From Thermocladium sp049965935 (GTDB taxonomy: Archaea > Thermoproteota > Thermoprotei > Thermoproteales > Thermocladiaceae), in the NCBI GenBank assembly GCA_049965935.1, contig JBMFVP010000012.1:1-34650 (forward strand): DNA of 34,650 bases, written 5' to 3'. Made by a program: the position numbers and the translations under genes. Shown in pieces: positions 8,357-15,419 of the stretch (its first letter is position 1; each line of letters starts with the position of its first letter). The notes below the pieces were generated by a model, which was not told the origin of the DNA, ran no database searches, and was given only the letters and a program-made list of their open reading frames with translations.

Positions 8357-8680
8357 GTGGAGTACGTATACGCAACGCTGTTGCTTCACTATGCCAAGCA
8401 ACCAATAAGTGAGGAGAATATAGTTAAGGTTCTACAGGCTGCAGGAGTATCCGCCGATGAAATAAAGGTAAAGGCCTTAGTGGCCGCAATAAAGGATGTT
8501 AATATAGATGAGGCAATAAAGACGGCTGCATTCGCCCCAGCAGCGCCAGCCGCTGCACCCGCTGCCCAGCCTCAAGCAGCTACAGCGGCAGGCGCGGAGA
8601 AGAAGGAGGAGAAAGCCGAAAAGAAGGAGGAGAAGTCGGAGGAAGAAACAATCGGCGGACTAGCTAGTCTCTTTGGTTAG
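8357..8680 (+). CDS. rpl12: Large-subunit ribosomal stalk protein P1 (archaeal L12)
   Basis: P1 dimers bind the uL10/P0 base and form the flexible stalk that recruits translational GTPases. The 107-residue protein has the standard layout: an N-terminal helical dimerisation domain (MEYVYATLLLHYAKQPISEENI), an Ala/Pro-rich hinge from about residue 60, a highly charged KKEEK region and the conserved C-terminal factor-binding tail ending in SEEETIGGLASLFG (here GGLASLFG rather than the common MGLGALFG/GLASLFG forms). The start is GTG 8357. In most archaea this gene ends an L11-L1-L10-L12 cluster; here it is flanked by a divergent sugar-nucleotide gene and a convergent membrane protein gene, so it is a stand-alone transcription unit. 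It ends 50 bp before the end of the DUF106 gene. Confidence 0.95.
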   Translation: MEYVYATLLLHYAKQPISEENIVKVLQAAGVSADEIKVKALVAAIKDVNIDEAIKTAAFAPAAPAAAPAAQPQAATAAGAEKKEEKAEKKEEKSEEETIGGLASLFG

Positions 8681-8730
8681 TAATAGATCACTTAGCTTTT
8701 ATAAAATAATTCTTAATGGTATTATTTCCT

Positions 8731-9765
8731 TCACTCCTTTAGCAATTTGTTCCACGGTATTTTCCTACCACACTTGGGGCAGTACTCCCAATCTTCTTCT
8801 ATGGGTGATCCGCAATATGGACATACATACTGCTTTCCCTTTGGCTTCATCTCCTCATCCTCGGCCGCTTGTTGACTAGTTTCCTCAGTCGCTGCTTCCT
8901 GCGGCTTCTCAATGGTTTCTACAGAGGCTTGTTGGAAGTACTTGGATAGGATTTTGCTCCATAATTCCTTAGGCGACTTAGTGTATAGCCTTATCCTTTG
9001 GTATGGAAGCTGCATGCCCCTCCGCTTCTGGTCCTGCGGCTTCTGCTCCAGTTCTATTTCAATGAATCTCCTTCTCTCATTTATTAAAATGCGTTTAACC
9101 GCGAGGGGGGTCTTCATTATGTAGGATCCATCCAGTATAAATGCGTCTCTATAGAATACAACTCCCTTGCTCGGTATCATCGGTAGATTACCCATGGGGT
9201 TAGCTGCCTGGCCCGCAAAGGGAAGCTTAAGAGCCCTCGACAATGCGTAAAACACGAGGAACCAGACGCCGAAGAGGATTAAGTAGCCTAGGAAGTATGA
9301 TAGGAAGTCTTGATAAAAGACGGTCATCCCTGCAGCGTACCTAACTATTAATGTATTTATTAATCTATTGACGACGGTGGATAAGAGCGTTGGATAAATG
9401 AAGATAATCACTAACAGCAACGCTAGGAGTATGAACATGTTCTTAAACATTCCTTTAGACATCTGTGAATACTCTTTCTGGAGCTCGGAGTCGCGCTCCA
9501 TTGCTTTCCTTATTTCATCCGGATCAAGCTTTCCCAGAGCCGATTGCCGCTTATACTTCTCTATCTCAACGGAGTTAGACTTATACGATCTATAGCTAAT
9601 CGCGATCATTATCCCAAATACTATAACTAAGTAACCTACGAATACTCCTATTGAGAGCCAACTATTGTGGGCAACTTGCCCCCACGCAGCGGCGGCGGCG
9701 AACGCTATTGGCGCCACTACCCAGAACAAGTACTTAACCGGTCCAGACTGCATTGCCATTGACAT
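8731..9765 (-). CDS. DUF106/TMCO1-EMC3-family (Oxa1 superfamily) membrane protein with C-terminal zinc ribbon
   Basis: Archaeal DUF106 proteins are relatives of YidC/Oxa1, EMC3 and TMCO1 and are thought to help insert membrane proteins. Membrane segments can be seen near residues 12-30, 36-57, 105-127 and 150-175. Between the second and third lies a charged helical, coiled-coil-like region (IEKYKRQSALGKLDPDEIRKAMER) of the kind that contacts the ribosome in the superfamily. After a Gln/Glu-rich linker (about 290-310) the protein ends in a zinc ribbon with two CxxC pairs, VCPYCG and YCPKCG. At 344 residues it is longer than the membrane core alone because of the soluble C-terminal part. The start is ATG 9765; Met codons at residues 3 and 5 are alternatives. 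A TATA-like box lies at about 9790-9801. Family assignment is good; the role is inferred from the superfamily. Confidence 0.82.
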   Translation of the reverse strand: MSMAMQSGPVKYLFWVVAPIAFAAAAAWGQVAHNSWLSIGVFVGYLVIVFGIMIAISYRSYKSNSVEIEKYKRQSALGKLDPDEIRKAMERDSELQKEYSQMSKGMFKNMFILLALLLVIIFIYPTLLSTVVNRLINTLIVRYAAGMTVFYQDFLSYFLGYLILFGVWFLVFYALSRALKLPFAGQAANPMGNLPMIPSKGVVFYRDAFILDGSYIMKTPLAVKRILINERRRFIEIELEQKPQDQKRRGMQLPYQRIRLYTKSPKELWSKILSKYFQQASVETIEKPQEAATEETSQQAAEDEEMKPKGKQYVCPYCGSPIEEDWEYCPKCGRKIPWNKLLKE

Positions 9766-9994
9766 ATAATCAACTCCCTATAATGATGAAATAATAAACT
9801 TTTCCTAAACGTACTAGGACCATCACTGCCCAGAATCGGGACTTGCAATTAATGTATCGTTGCCAATATATGTGGCTTTGAGGAATGTTAACAGACTGAT
9901 GAGGAGTGAAGTTGATTATTGAGCAGTAGGCGCAAGTGGGGAGTCATGTATAGCTGTATTAACGTTTATATAGGCTTAGCAATCCGATTAAGTA
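9766..9994. other. Intergenic region between DUF106 gene and small-ORF/site-2 protease unit
   Basis: It holds the minus-strand promoter of the DUF106 gene (about 9776-9801) and the plus-strand TATA box at 9965-9972. I see no tRNA, no C/D-box pair and no other ORF in the remainder. Confidence 0.4.
9965..9972 (+). promoter_or_regulatory. TATA box 26 bp upstream of a 29-codon ORF
   Basis: The sequence tttatata is centred 26 bp upstream of the ATG at 9995, the same spacing as at the leaderless genes of this window. A second TATA-like box (ctatatac, 10051-10058) sits 26 bp upstream of the GTG start of the site-2 protease. Confidence 0.5.
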
Positions 9995-10084
9995 ATGGAG
10001 ATGAGATATCAAGGGAATGAAAAATTTTACCCCCTTGAGGAGGGAATTATCTATATACATTTTGATGTGGGTGGGGACGAGTGA
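9995..10084 (+). CDS. Candidate small ORF of 29 codons, overlapping the site-2 protease start
   Basis: The ORF begins MEMRYQGNEKFYPLEEG and continues to an acidic end, DVGGDE; it has no membrane segment and no recognisable family. Two features support it. A TATA box lies exactly 26 bp upstream of its ATG, the leaderless spacing used elsewhere here. Its TGA stop overlaps the GTG start of the next gene as GTGA, the same junction seen between the ATP-synthase E and A genes. A GGTG element (10070-10073) is placed to guide re-initiation at the GTG. It could be a coding gene, or a leader ORF that tunes translation of the protease. Against it, 29 codons is short and the second TATA box inside it could serve the protease alone. 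Confidence 0.4.
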   Translation: MEMRYQGNEKFYPLEEGIIYIHFDVGGDE

Positions 10085-11292
10085 TTCCGGGCATTGCTTG
10101 GTTATTCATTGCTTGGTTTTTGATGATTGGAATCCTTTACCCGTTCAGGAATAAGCTCAAGCTGGTTAAGATATATTATGGGCTTGCCGTGATGGTTAGA
10201 GGGGAAAACGTTCATCAAATCATAGAGCCCGTTGCTAAAGCTATTTCGCGTGTGCCATCTTGGATCCTGGAGGTATTGGTGATCGGCGTATTTCTATCTT
10301 CAATGCTATACTTGGTTCCAGCCCCGCTTCAGATAGTTGGGGTACCCGGCTTCTCGTTTCCCTCGTTCTTCAGGATACTGGGCAATAATGTATATGCAGT
10401 TCTTACAGTTAAATCATCATCGCCAACAACGTTGGTCACACATAAATTTGTTCCCCTTGCTCCATTGATACCGGGTGTCACTGTTGATCTATATGTGTTC
10501 CTCTATGTTTTGATAGCCATAGGCATAGGTATATTGGTTCATGAATTCAGTCACGGTGCGCTGGCGATTAGGTTCGGCTCTCGAGTCAAGTCCGGCGGAG
10601 CTTTTCTCTCATTGTTTCTTCTTTACGGTGGCTTCGTGGAGCTGGATGAGAACGACATGAAGCAGAGGCTATCCCTAATTCAATTATTAACCGTATACGG
10701 CGGCGGAGTATTCGCTAACCTCTTGTTGGCTTACTTAGCCGTTGGCTTACTTTACTTAATTAATATGCCGGGCATAATAAATGCCTTAGGTGGAGTAATC
10801 ATAACCGGAGTATTGAAGGGATATCCCGCGTATCAATCCGGGATAATTAATGGAAGTGTTCTCCTATATGCTAACGGTACAGCAATTCCATCAACATACT
10901 CGCTCCTATATCTATTGGAGGGAGCTAAGCCTGGCGAGCACTTGGTCTTAACGACTCTAGCTAATGGCGTGGTCACAAATCACGTGGTAACACTGGCAAG
11001 TGATCCTAATGATCCTGGTTTCCCCTTTATTGGCATAATGCTTCAAAACAGGGACTTCTATAATTTCCTCTACTGGTTCTGGACGCTTAATGTTACCCTG
11101 GTCCTCCTGAATTCCCTTCCTGCTCTTCCGCTTGATGGTGGTCAATTCGTTTATGCCATATTTGCCCGAGTCATGGGAGAGAAGAGGGCAATGAGGGTCA
11201 CGGAGGGGCTCAGCGTGGTTGTGTGGGGCTTAATAATACTCACAATATACGTAAGCATAGCAACCGGTCTCTGGCAACTTGTTGCGCCTTGA
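10081..11292 (+). CDS. Site-2 protease-family (M50) intramembrane zinc metalloprotease
   Basis: This is an integral membrane protease that cleaves substrates within or near the membrane. The 403-residue protein has several hydrophobic segments, the zinc motif HEFSH at residues 154-158, and the third ligand in N-SLPALPLDGG (Asp352) near the C terminus, with the conserved spacing for M50. A PDZ-like region lies between, near residues 240-310 (LKGYPAYQSGI followed by a turn and PGEHLVL). The two extra N-terminal hydrophobic segments resemble archaeal S2P homologues. The start is GTG 10081. It can be served by its own TATA box at 10051-10058 or by read-through from the small ORF. The Roadblock gene follows after 75 bp with its own promoter. 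The substrate is unknown. Confidence 0.9.
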   Translation: MIPGIAWLFIAWFLMIGILYPFRNKLKLVKIYYGLAVMVRGENVHQIIEPVAKAISRVPSWILEVLVIGVFLSSMLYLVPAPLQIVGVPGFSFPSFFRILGNNVYAVLTVKSSSPTTLVTHKFVPLAPLIPGVTVDLYVFLYVLIAIGIGILVHEFSHGALAIRFGSRVKSGGAFLSLFLLYGGFVELDENDMKQRLSLIQLLTVYGGGVFANLLLAYLAVGLLYLINMPGIINALGGVIITGVLKGYPAYQSGIINGSVLLYANGTAIPSTYSLLYLLEGAKPGEHLVLTTLANGVVTNHVVTLASDPNDPGFPFIGIMLQNRDFYNFLYWFWTLNVTLVLLNSLPALPLDGGQFVYAIFARVMGEKRAMRVTEGLSVVVWGLIILTIYVSIATGLWQLVAP

Positions 11293-11367
11293 GCTTTGCG
11301 TTTGCTTACGCAATCAACCAATGCTCTCAATAATAAAGTTTAAATTGGAGGTATAGAATGCCAGTTA

Positions 11368-11727
11368 ATGCAGAACTCCTTCAGCGATAACATTAAGGGT
11401 TACATAGATGGGTTACTAGATAATGTTAGCGACATTGAGTTGGTTGGATTAGCTACTGCAAATGGCTTCCCCATAGCAGTGAAGAGCCGTGGATCAGTAA
11501 CTATTGATAATAGAATGTTAAGTGCATTCATTGCATCGATAATAAATGATGTATCAAGAAGCCTCAAGGCAGCCAATATGAGCGCTGACGTCGAGGCACT
11601 GACCATAATTACACCTAGTTCCCAGATACTTTTAAGGAGGAAAGGCGACCTAATAATAGTGATTAAGGCATCACCTGATGCAGACACTAATCTCCTCCTC
11701 TACTTAATAAATCAAGATCCATTCTAG
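11368..11727 (+). CDS. Roadblock/LC7 domain protein
   Basis: Roadblock/LC7 (MglB-like) proteins are small homodimeric regulators, often partners of small Ras-like GTPases. The 119-residue protein is a single domain: an N-terminal helix, then ELVGLATANGFPIAVKSRG (key part of the first beta hairpin), a central helix with MLSAFIASIINDVSRSL, and a strand-rich end with ITPSSQILLRRKGDLIIVIKA. The start is ATG 11368, with a TATA-like box (agtttaaat, 11337-11345) about 26 bp upstream, so it is leaderless. No Ras-like GTPase is in the window, so its partner is unknown. Confidence 0.8.
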   Translation: MQNSFSDNIKGYIDGLLDNVSDIELVGLATANGFPIAVKSRGSVTIDNRMLSAFIASIINDVSRSLKAANMSADVEALTIITPSSQILLRRKGDLIIVIKASPDADTNLLLYLINQDPF

Positions 11728-11987
11728 CAAGTAACTCCGGTACTCTTTCTGTCTTGATGGGCGGAGATTCCCGAAGGTCTGGCACCCATTTACGGGGACT
11801 GTTCCGTTATGATCCACAATAAAGGATATTGATCGTTAAGGTAAGGGCATCGCCTTCTTGAGGATGTTCAATGCACATTGAGGTCGAAGTGGAGTTTACG
11901 ATTGAGGGAGCAGCTTATGACACCTATGAGATGCCTTTTTAACTTGAAGATCATGGAGGCTCAACATGAATACCGTACTTTTGAGCC
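11728..11987. other. Intergenic region downstream of the Roadblock gene
   Basis: I see no gene in this stretch. It borders the TnpB-like remnant that starts at 11988 on the minus strand and may include degraded sequence of the same element, but I could not align it to anything. Confidence 0.35.
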
Positions 11988-12177
11988 CTAACCTCCCTCC
12001 CTGCCCTGAAGAGCGAGGGTTACCTTTGGGCGGTTCATTGGTTTGTGGTTCACCGCCTTCATCCTCATCACTTCACTGCTGTGAGGTTTACCCACCCCGC
12101 TCCATTCGTTTTGTTAAAGGAAATGCTGCATCCCCTTTAAACTGGTGAGACTTGATGTTGTTCTCGATATATTGAAT
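11988..12177 (-). pseudogene. Decayed C-terminal end of a TnpB-like (IS200/IS605/IS1341-type) protein
   Basis: On the minus strand two overlapping frames carry short coding-like segments. One (12177-12088) contains FKGDAAFPLTKRMERGG. The other (12113-11988) contains MKAVNHKPMNRPKVTLALQG and ends at a TAG at 11988. They are joined only if a frameshift is allowed. The final part of the second frame coincides with a hairpin (minus strand CCCTCGCTC-ttca-GGGCAGGG, about 11998-12020) followed by GGAGGGAGGTTAG, the layout expected where the tnpB 3' end overlaps the right-end or omega-RNA hairpin in this family. No catalytic RuvC residues or zinc finger remain. The assignment is from memory of family tails, not a search. 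Confidence 0.45.
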
Positions 12178-12196
12178 TCAATAGACACCCAGATTA

Positions 12197-12243
12197 TGGA
12201 GCGAGCTGGGTATCCCGCCCTAAAGGGCAAGGCTTATTGCTCG
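12197..12243. repeat. GC-rich hairpin next to the TnpB-like remnant (possible element end)
   Basis: An outer CGAGC (12202-12206) pairs with GCTCG (12239-12243), and inside it GCCC-taaa-GGGC forms a tight stem (12217-12228). The hairpin lies upstream of the TnpB-like fragment in its own orientation, where the left end of such an element would be. The two hairpins would bound an internally deleted element of about 250 bp. Confidence 0.4.
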
Positions 12244-12326
12244 TATCTTCATTAACATGAATAAACCATATCTCTCATGCCCAATAAAGAATATTTACTT
12301 AGCGTTGTTTGATAGGATAAATGTTG

Positions 12327-13658
12327 TCACTTGATTAGTCTCAGGTCTATTCCCTTGGTTTCCGGTCCTATTGCGGCGGCTACTCCATATAGTATTCCGG
12401 CTAATATTAAGAAGAATGCCGCAGTAAACCATATATTCGTTCCCTCAATTGGTTTAAATACGCTATATAATGGAATGGAGTATAGAGGCATCCACGCCGT
12501 CAAGAATAGTCCAGAGCTGTATCCAAATCCGACTCCGCTGGCCCGCCTTGCTGTGCCGAAGCGCTCGGATAAGTATACTGGGACAAGACCCCATGGCCAC
12601 TGGGTGAACCAACCGGCGAACAATGAACCCAAGTAAAGCAGTGCAATGTTCTTAGTTGCCGCGCCTAGGTACCATATGTAGAAGGATGGAACAGCCATTA
12701 TCACTGAAACGATTGCGCTAATTATGAATGCCCTTTTCCGCCCAATGAAGTCAGAGGATAAGCCCCAGAGAGTAGCAGCTATTGCGGCGAAGACGCCAGA
12801 TATGGCGTAGAAATACGATGCGCTTCCCTCCCCTAATCCGGCTCCAGTCAATATGCCGGTTGCATAGTCAAAGAGAGAGTATGAGCTGAAGAATAAGCCA
12901 GTCATCAGGACAAACACTTGTAGGAATGTCCATAGAGTTGGCGGCTTAAATAGGCTTAGGAACGGTACCTTCTCTAGTTCCTTCCTTTCCTTTGCCTCTG
13001 CAAATATGGGGGAGTCCTTCATCTTGAACCTAATGATTAGGGCAATAATAGCCGGTATTAGGCCTGTTAGGAACACGTAGCGCCAGCCATAGGCTTTCAT
13101 GGCCGGTATTCCAAGTGCGGCTACGAATAGGGACACGACGAAGCCACCAAGCGCCACGCCCCATGAGAATGCTCCTTGTACTATGCCGCTTGCTAGGCCT
13201 CTCCACTTAGTGGGGGCGTACTCTATTGCGAAGGGGTGTCCAGCGGCGTACTCTCCTCCTATGAATGTTCCCTGCACGAATCTGAGAACTAGGAATATTA
13301 TAAAGGCGGCTATTCCTATTTCGGCATAGGTGGGTAATGCTGCAGTTAATGCGCTTAGTATGGAGAATCCAGTTATTGTGATCATTAGCGTATCCCTGCG
13401 TCCCCATTTATCTCCTAGATTGCCGAATATTGCACTGCCCAGCGGTCTTCCTATTAGGGTGAAGGCATAGCCGAAGAGGGTATAGTAATACTTCAGTACG
13501 CCGCTTAGGCTAGGTGGCAATAATACGCCGGCGAGTATGGTAGTCATCGCTGTTACGAACAGTAAGTCGTAGGCGTCCAACATGAAACCAAAGAATTGAC
13601 TGATTAGTGCTTCCTTTGCTTCCCGGGTCCATTTTTCTTGATATGTGGATGTATCCAT
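12327..13658 (-). CDS. MFS transporter of the metabolite:H+ symporter type
   Basis: This is a 443-residue, 12-helix major facilitator that imports an organic solute with protons. A first helix with FFGFMLDAYDLLF and the motif-A loop GNLGDKWGRRDTLMITI are characteristic of the sugar/metabolite:H+ symporter (MHS) and lactate/pyruvate-like branches, which carry carboxylates and related compounds. A long FVQGTFIGGEYAAGHPFAIEY stretch (key part GGEYAAG) is the helix-4 signature of MHS proteins. The start is ATG 13658, with a TATA-like box (tttttatatatatt, about 13675-13688) upstream. It diverges across an AT-rich region from a class III CoA-transferase, suggesting import and activation of the same organic acid. 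The substrate is not identifiable. Confidence 0.85.
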   Translation of the reverse strand: MDTSTYQEKWTREAKEALISQFFGFMLDAYDLLFVTAMTTILAGVLLPPSLSGVLKYYYTLFGYAFTLIGRPLGSAIFGNLGDKWGRRDTLMITITGFSILSALTAALPTYAEIGIAAFIIFLVLRFVQGTFIGGEYAAGHPFAIEYAPTKWRGLASGIVQGAFSWGVALGGFVVSLFVAALGIPAMKAYGWRYVFLTGLIPAIIALIIRFKMKDSPIFAEAKERKELEKVPFLSLFKPPTLWTFLQVFVLMTGLFFSSYSLFDYATGILTGAGLGEGSASYFYAISGVFAAIAATLWGLSSDFIGRKRAFIISAIVSVIMAVPSFYIWYLGAATKNIALLYLGSLFAGWFTQWPWGLVPVYLSERFGTARRASGVGFGYSSGLFLTAWMPLYSIPLYSVFKPIEGTNIWFTAAFFLILAGILYGVAAAIGPETKGIDLRLIK

Positions 13659-14015
13659 TGATTTTTAATAATTAATATATATAAAAATTGTAGCTCAATA
13701 TGTTTACAGATGTAATTTACTTTATTATAGAAATAAACTAAGTGAGTATTTATCGATTAATTTATTGATAAATGTAAGATAAAATTATATAAATATCAAT
13801 TGATTCTTTTACATTAGAAATATAAAAAATAAACATCACTGCAATAGAAGTATCCGATTTCTATTTATATTGATTATTAAACATTTTTCCTGGTTAATAC
13901 TAATTATTGCTATTATTTATAAAATTATCTTTATTTAATTATACGATAGAGCTTTTTCTCCTTGTAATCCACAACATGACGGTAAATTTATTTATGCTTC
14001 TCAAATCGTTTCCCC
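13659..14015. other. Very AT-rich divergent promoter region
   Basis: This 357-bp gap is markedly richer in A and T than the genes around it. It holds the promoters of both flanking genes (TATA-like boxes at about 13675-13688 on minus and 13984-13996 on plus) and a 26-bp imperfect palindrome. I see no ORF or RNA gene in it. Confidence 0.6.
13748..13773. promoter_or_regulatory. Imperfect 26-bp palindrome in divergent promoter region (possible operator)
   Basis: The half-sites atttatcgattaa and tttattgataaat match in 11 of 13 positions when one is reverse-complemented, with perfect outer arms ATTTATC/GATAAAT. It lies between the transporter and CoA-transferase promoters, where a dimeric regulator could control both. 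The low complexity of this AT-rich stretch weakens the case. Confidence 0.35.
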
Positions 14016-15221
14016 GTGTCATCACCGCTCAGCGGCATCACGGTACTGGAAATAGCTAGCGCGGTGGCCGGACCATTCGCTTCAATGCTGCTTGCAGATC
14101 TTGGTGCAGAAGTGATAAAGGTGGAACCAATCAATGGCGATCACGCGAGATCATGGGGTCCCCCCTTCTATACGGATAACTATAGCGCATATTTCGCAAG
14201 CATTAATAGAGGCAAGAAATCCATAGCAGTGAACCTAGGAACAACGGAGGGCGTTGATATTACGAGGAAACTGATGGCGAGAAGCGATGTAATTATCGAA
14301 GCAATGAGGCCTGGAGCCGCCGATAGACTGGGTATAGGTTACAAGGATGCAGAAAGACTTAATCCCGGGATAATTTATTGCTCCATCTCAGGCTTTGGGC
14401 AGTGGGGTCCATACAAGAATGAGCCTGGCTACGATATAATCGCGCTAGCCATGAGTGGTCTAATGGACCTAACGGGGGAGCCAGATGGCGAGCCAGTAAA
14501 GTTTGGAGTGCCCATAATAGATATGGTAACATCAATGTACTGCATCATATCCGTATTGGCCGCGTTAAGGATTAGGGAAAGGAATGGTAAAGGCACATAT
14601 ATAGATCTATCCCTGATGGATTCCGCGTTATCCATATTAACGCATCAAGCAGCCCAGTATCTAGCCGGCGGCGAAGTTCCACACAGAATGGGGAGCGCAC
14701 ATCCAACTATTGTTCCATACCAAGCGTTCAAGGGAAGCGATGATAAATACTTCATAGTGGCTGTGGGTAACGATAAATTATGGGAATCCTTCTGTAAAGC
14801 GATTGGCCGCGAGGATTTGCTGCTTAATCCATTATATAAAACCAATCCAGATAGGGTCAGGAACAGAGGACCACTGATCGAGGAGTTAAGAGCAACTTTC
14901 AGCAAGTCACCATCCACTCATTGGCTTCAATTACTTAAGGAGGCCGGCGTCCCCGCTTCTCCAATACTTAATGTTAAGGAAGCCGTGGAGAGCGATCACG
15001 CCAAAGAGAGAGGCGCAGTTCTTGATCTGAATCATCCAAGAATTGGAGCAATTAAGGTAATGAATAATCCAATTAAAAGCAATAATATGAAGGTCACCAC
15101 GGGCGCTCCTCCCCCAATGCTTGGCGAGCACACGCGAGAGATATTATTGTGGCTAGGCTACTCCAGGAGGGATGTGGATAATTTATTGAGGAATGGAATA
15201 GTAAGGTCCATTAATTATTAG
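14016..15221 (+). CDS. CoA-transferase family III (CaiB/BaiF/formyl-CoA transferase-like)
   Basis: Class III CoA-transferases move CoA between organic acids (formyl/oxalyl, carnitine, succinyl/mesaconyl and similar pairs). The 401-residue protein is full length. It has the N-terminal LEIASAVAGPFASMLLADLGAEVIKVE region (key part GPFAxMLLADLGAEVIKVE), RGKKSIAVNL near residue 67, the conserved GYD in the position of the catalytic aspartate (NEPGYDIIALAMSG, near residue 137), and ERNGKGTYIDLSLMDS. The C-terminal part has GVPASPILNVKEA and PPMLGEHTREIL. The start is GTG 14016, with a TATA-like box (aaatttatttatg, 13984-13996) about 26 bp upstream. Its divergent neighbour is an MHS transporter and another MFS gene follows, which suggests uptake and activation of an organic acid. 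The specific acid is unknown. Confidence 0.88.
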   Translation: MSSPLSGITVLEIASAVAGPFASMLLADLGAEVIKVEPINGDHARSWGPPFYTDNYSAYFASINRGKKSIAVNLGTTEGVDITRKLMARSDVIIEAMRPGAADRLGIGYKDAERLNPGIIYCSISGFGQWGPYKNEPGYDIIALAMSGLMDLTGEPDGEPVKFGVPIIDMVTSMYCIISVLAALRIRERNGKGTYIDLSLMDSALSILTHQAAQYLAGGEVPHRMGSAHPTIVPYQAFKGSDDKYFIVAVGNDKLWESFCKAIGREDLLLNPLYKTNPDRVRNRGPLIEELRATFSKSPSTHWLQLLKEAGVPASPILNVKEAVESDHAKERGAVLDLNHPRIGAIKVMNNPIKSNNMKVTTGAPPPMLGEHTREILLWLGYSRRDVDNLLRNGIVRSINY

Positions 15222-15419
15222 CATTATTAATAGAACCTTCAGATCATGAATTAGTTTAAAGGGAGAGCGGAAGCCAGCCATTGATTGGAATGGCCCAAGG
15301 ACAATGGGATCGGCCCCTCGCTTAACTCTAAGGAATGCCGCAGCACATGGCCGGTAATTCGCCCAGCCATGCTTAATTCATAGTTAATATTTAAAATTAT
15401 TTAGTCGATCACGGCTCCA

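Noticed and set aside
8540..8660. Simple-sequence repeat in the Ala/Pro and Lys/Glu stretch of P1
   Set aside because: It encodes the normal hinge and charged region of archaeal P1 proteins.
11966..12148. 60-codon plus-strand ORF
   Set aside because: It is Pro/Ser/Cys-rich and is the complement of the TnpB-like tail and hairpin; no promoter or family match.
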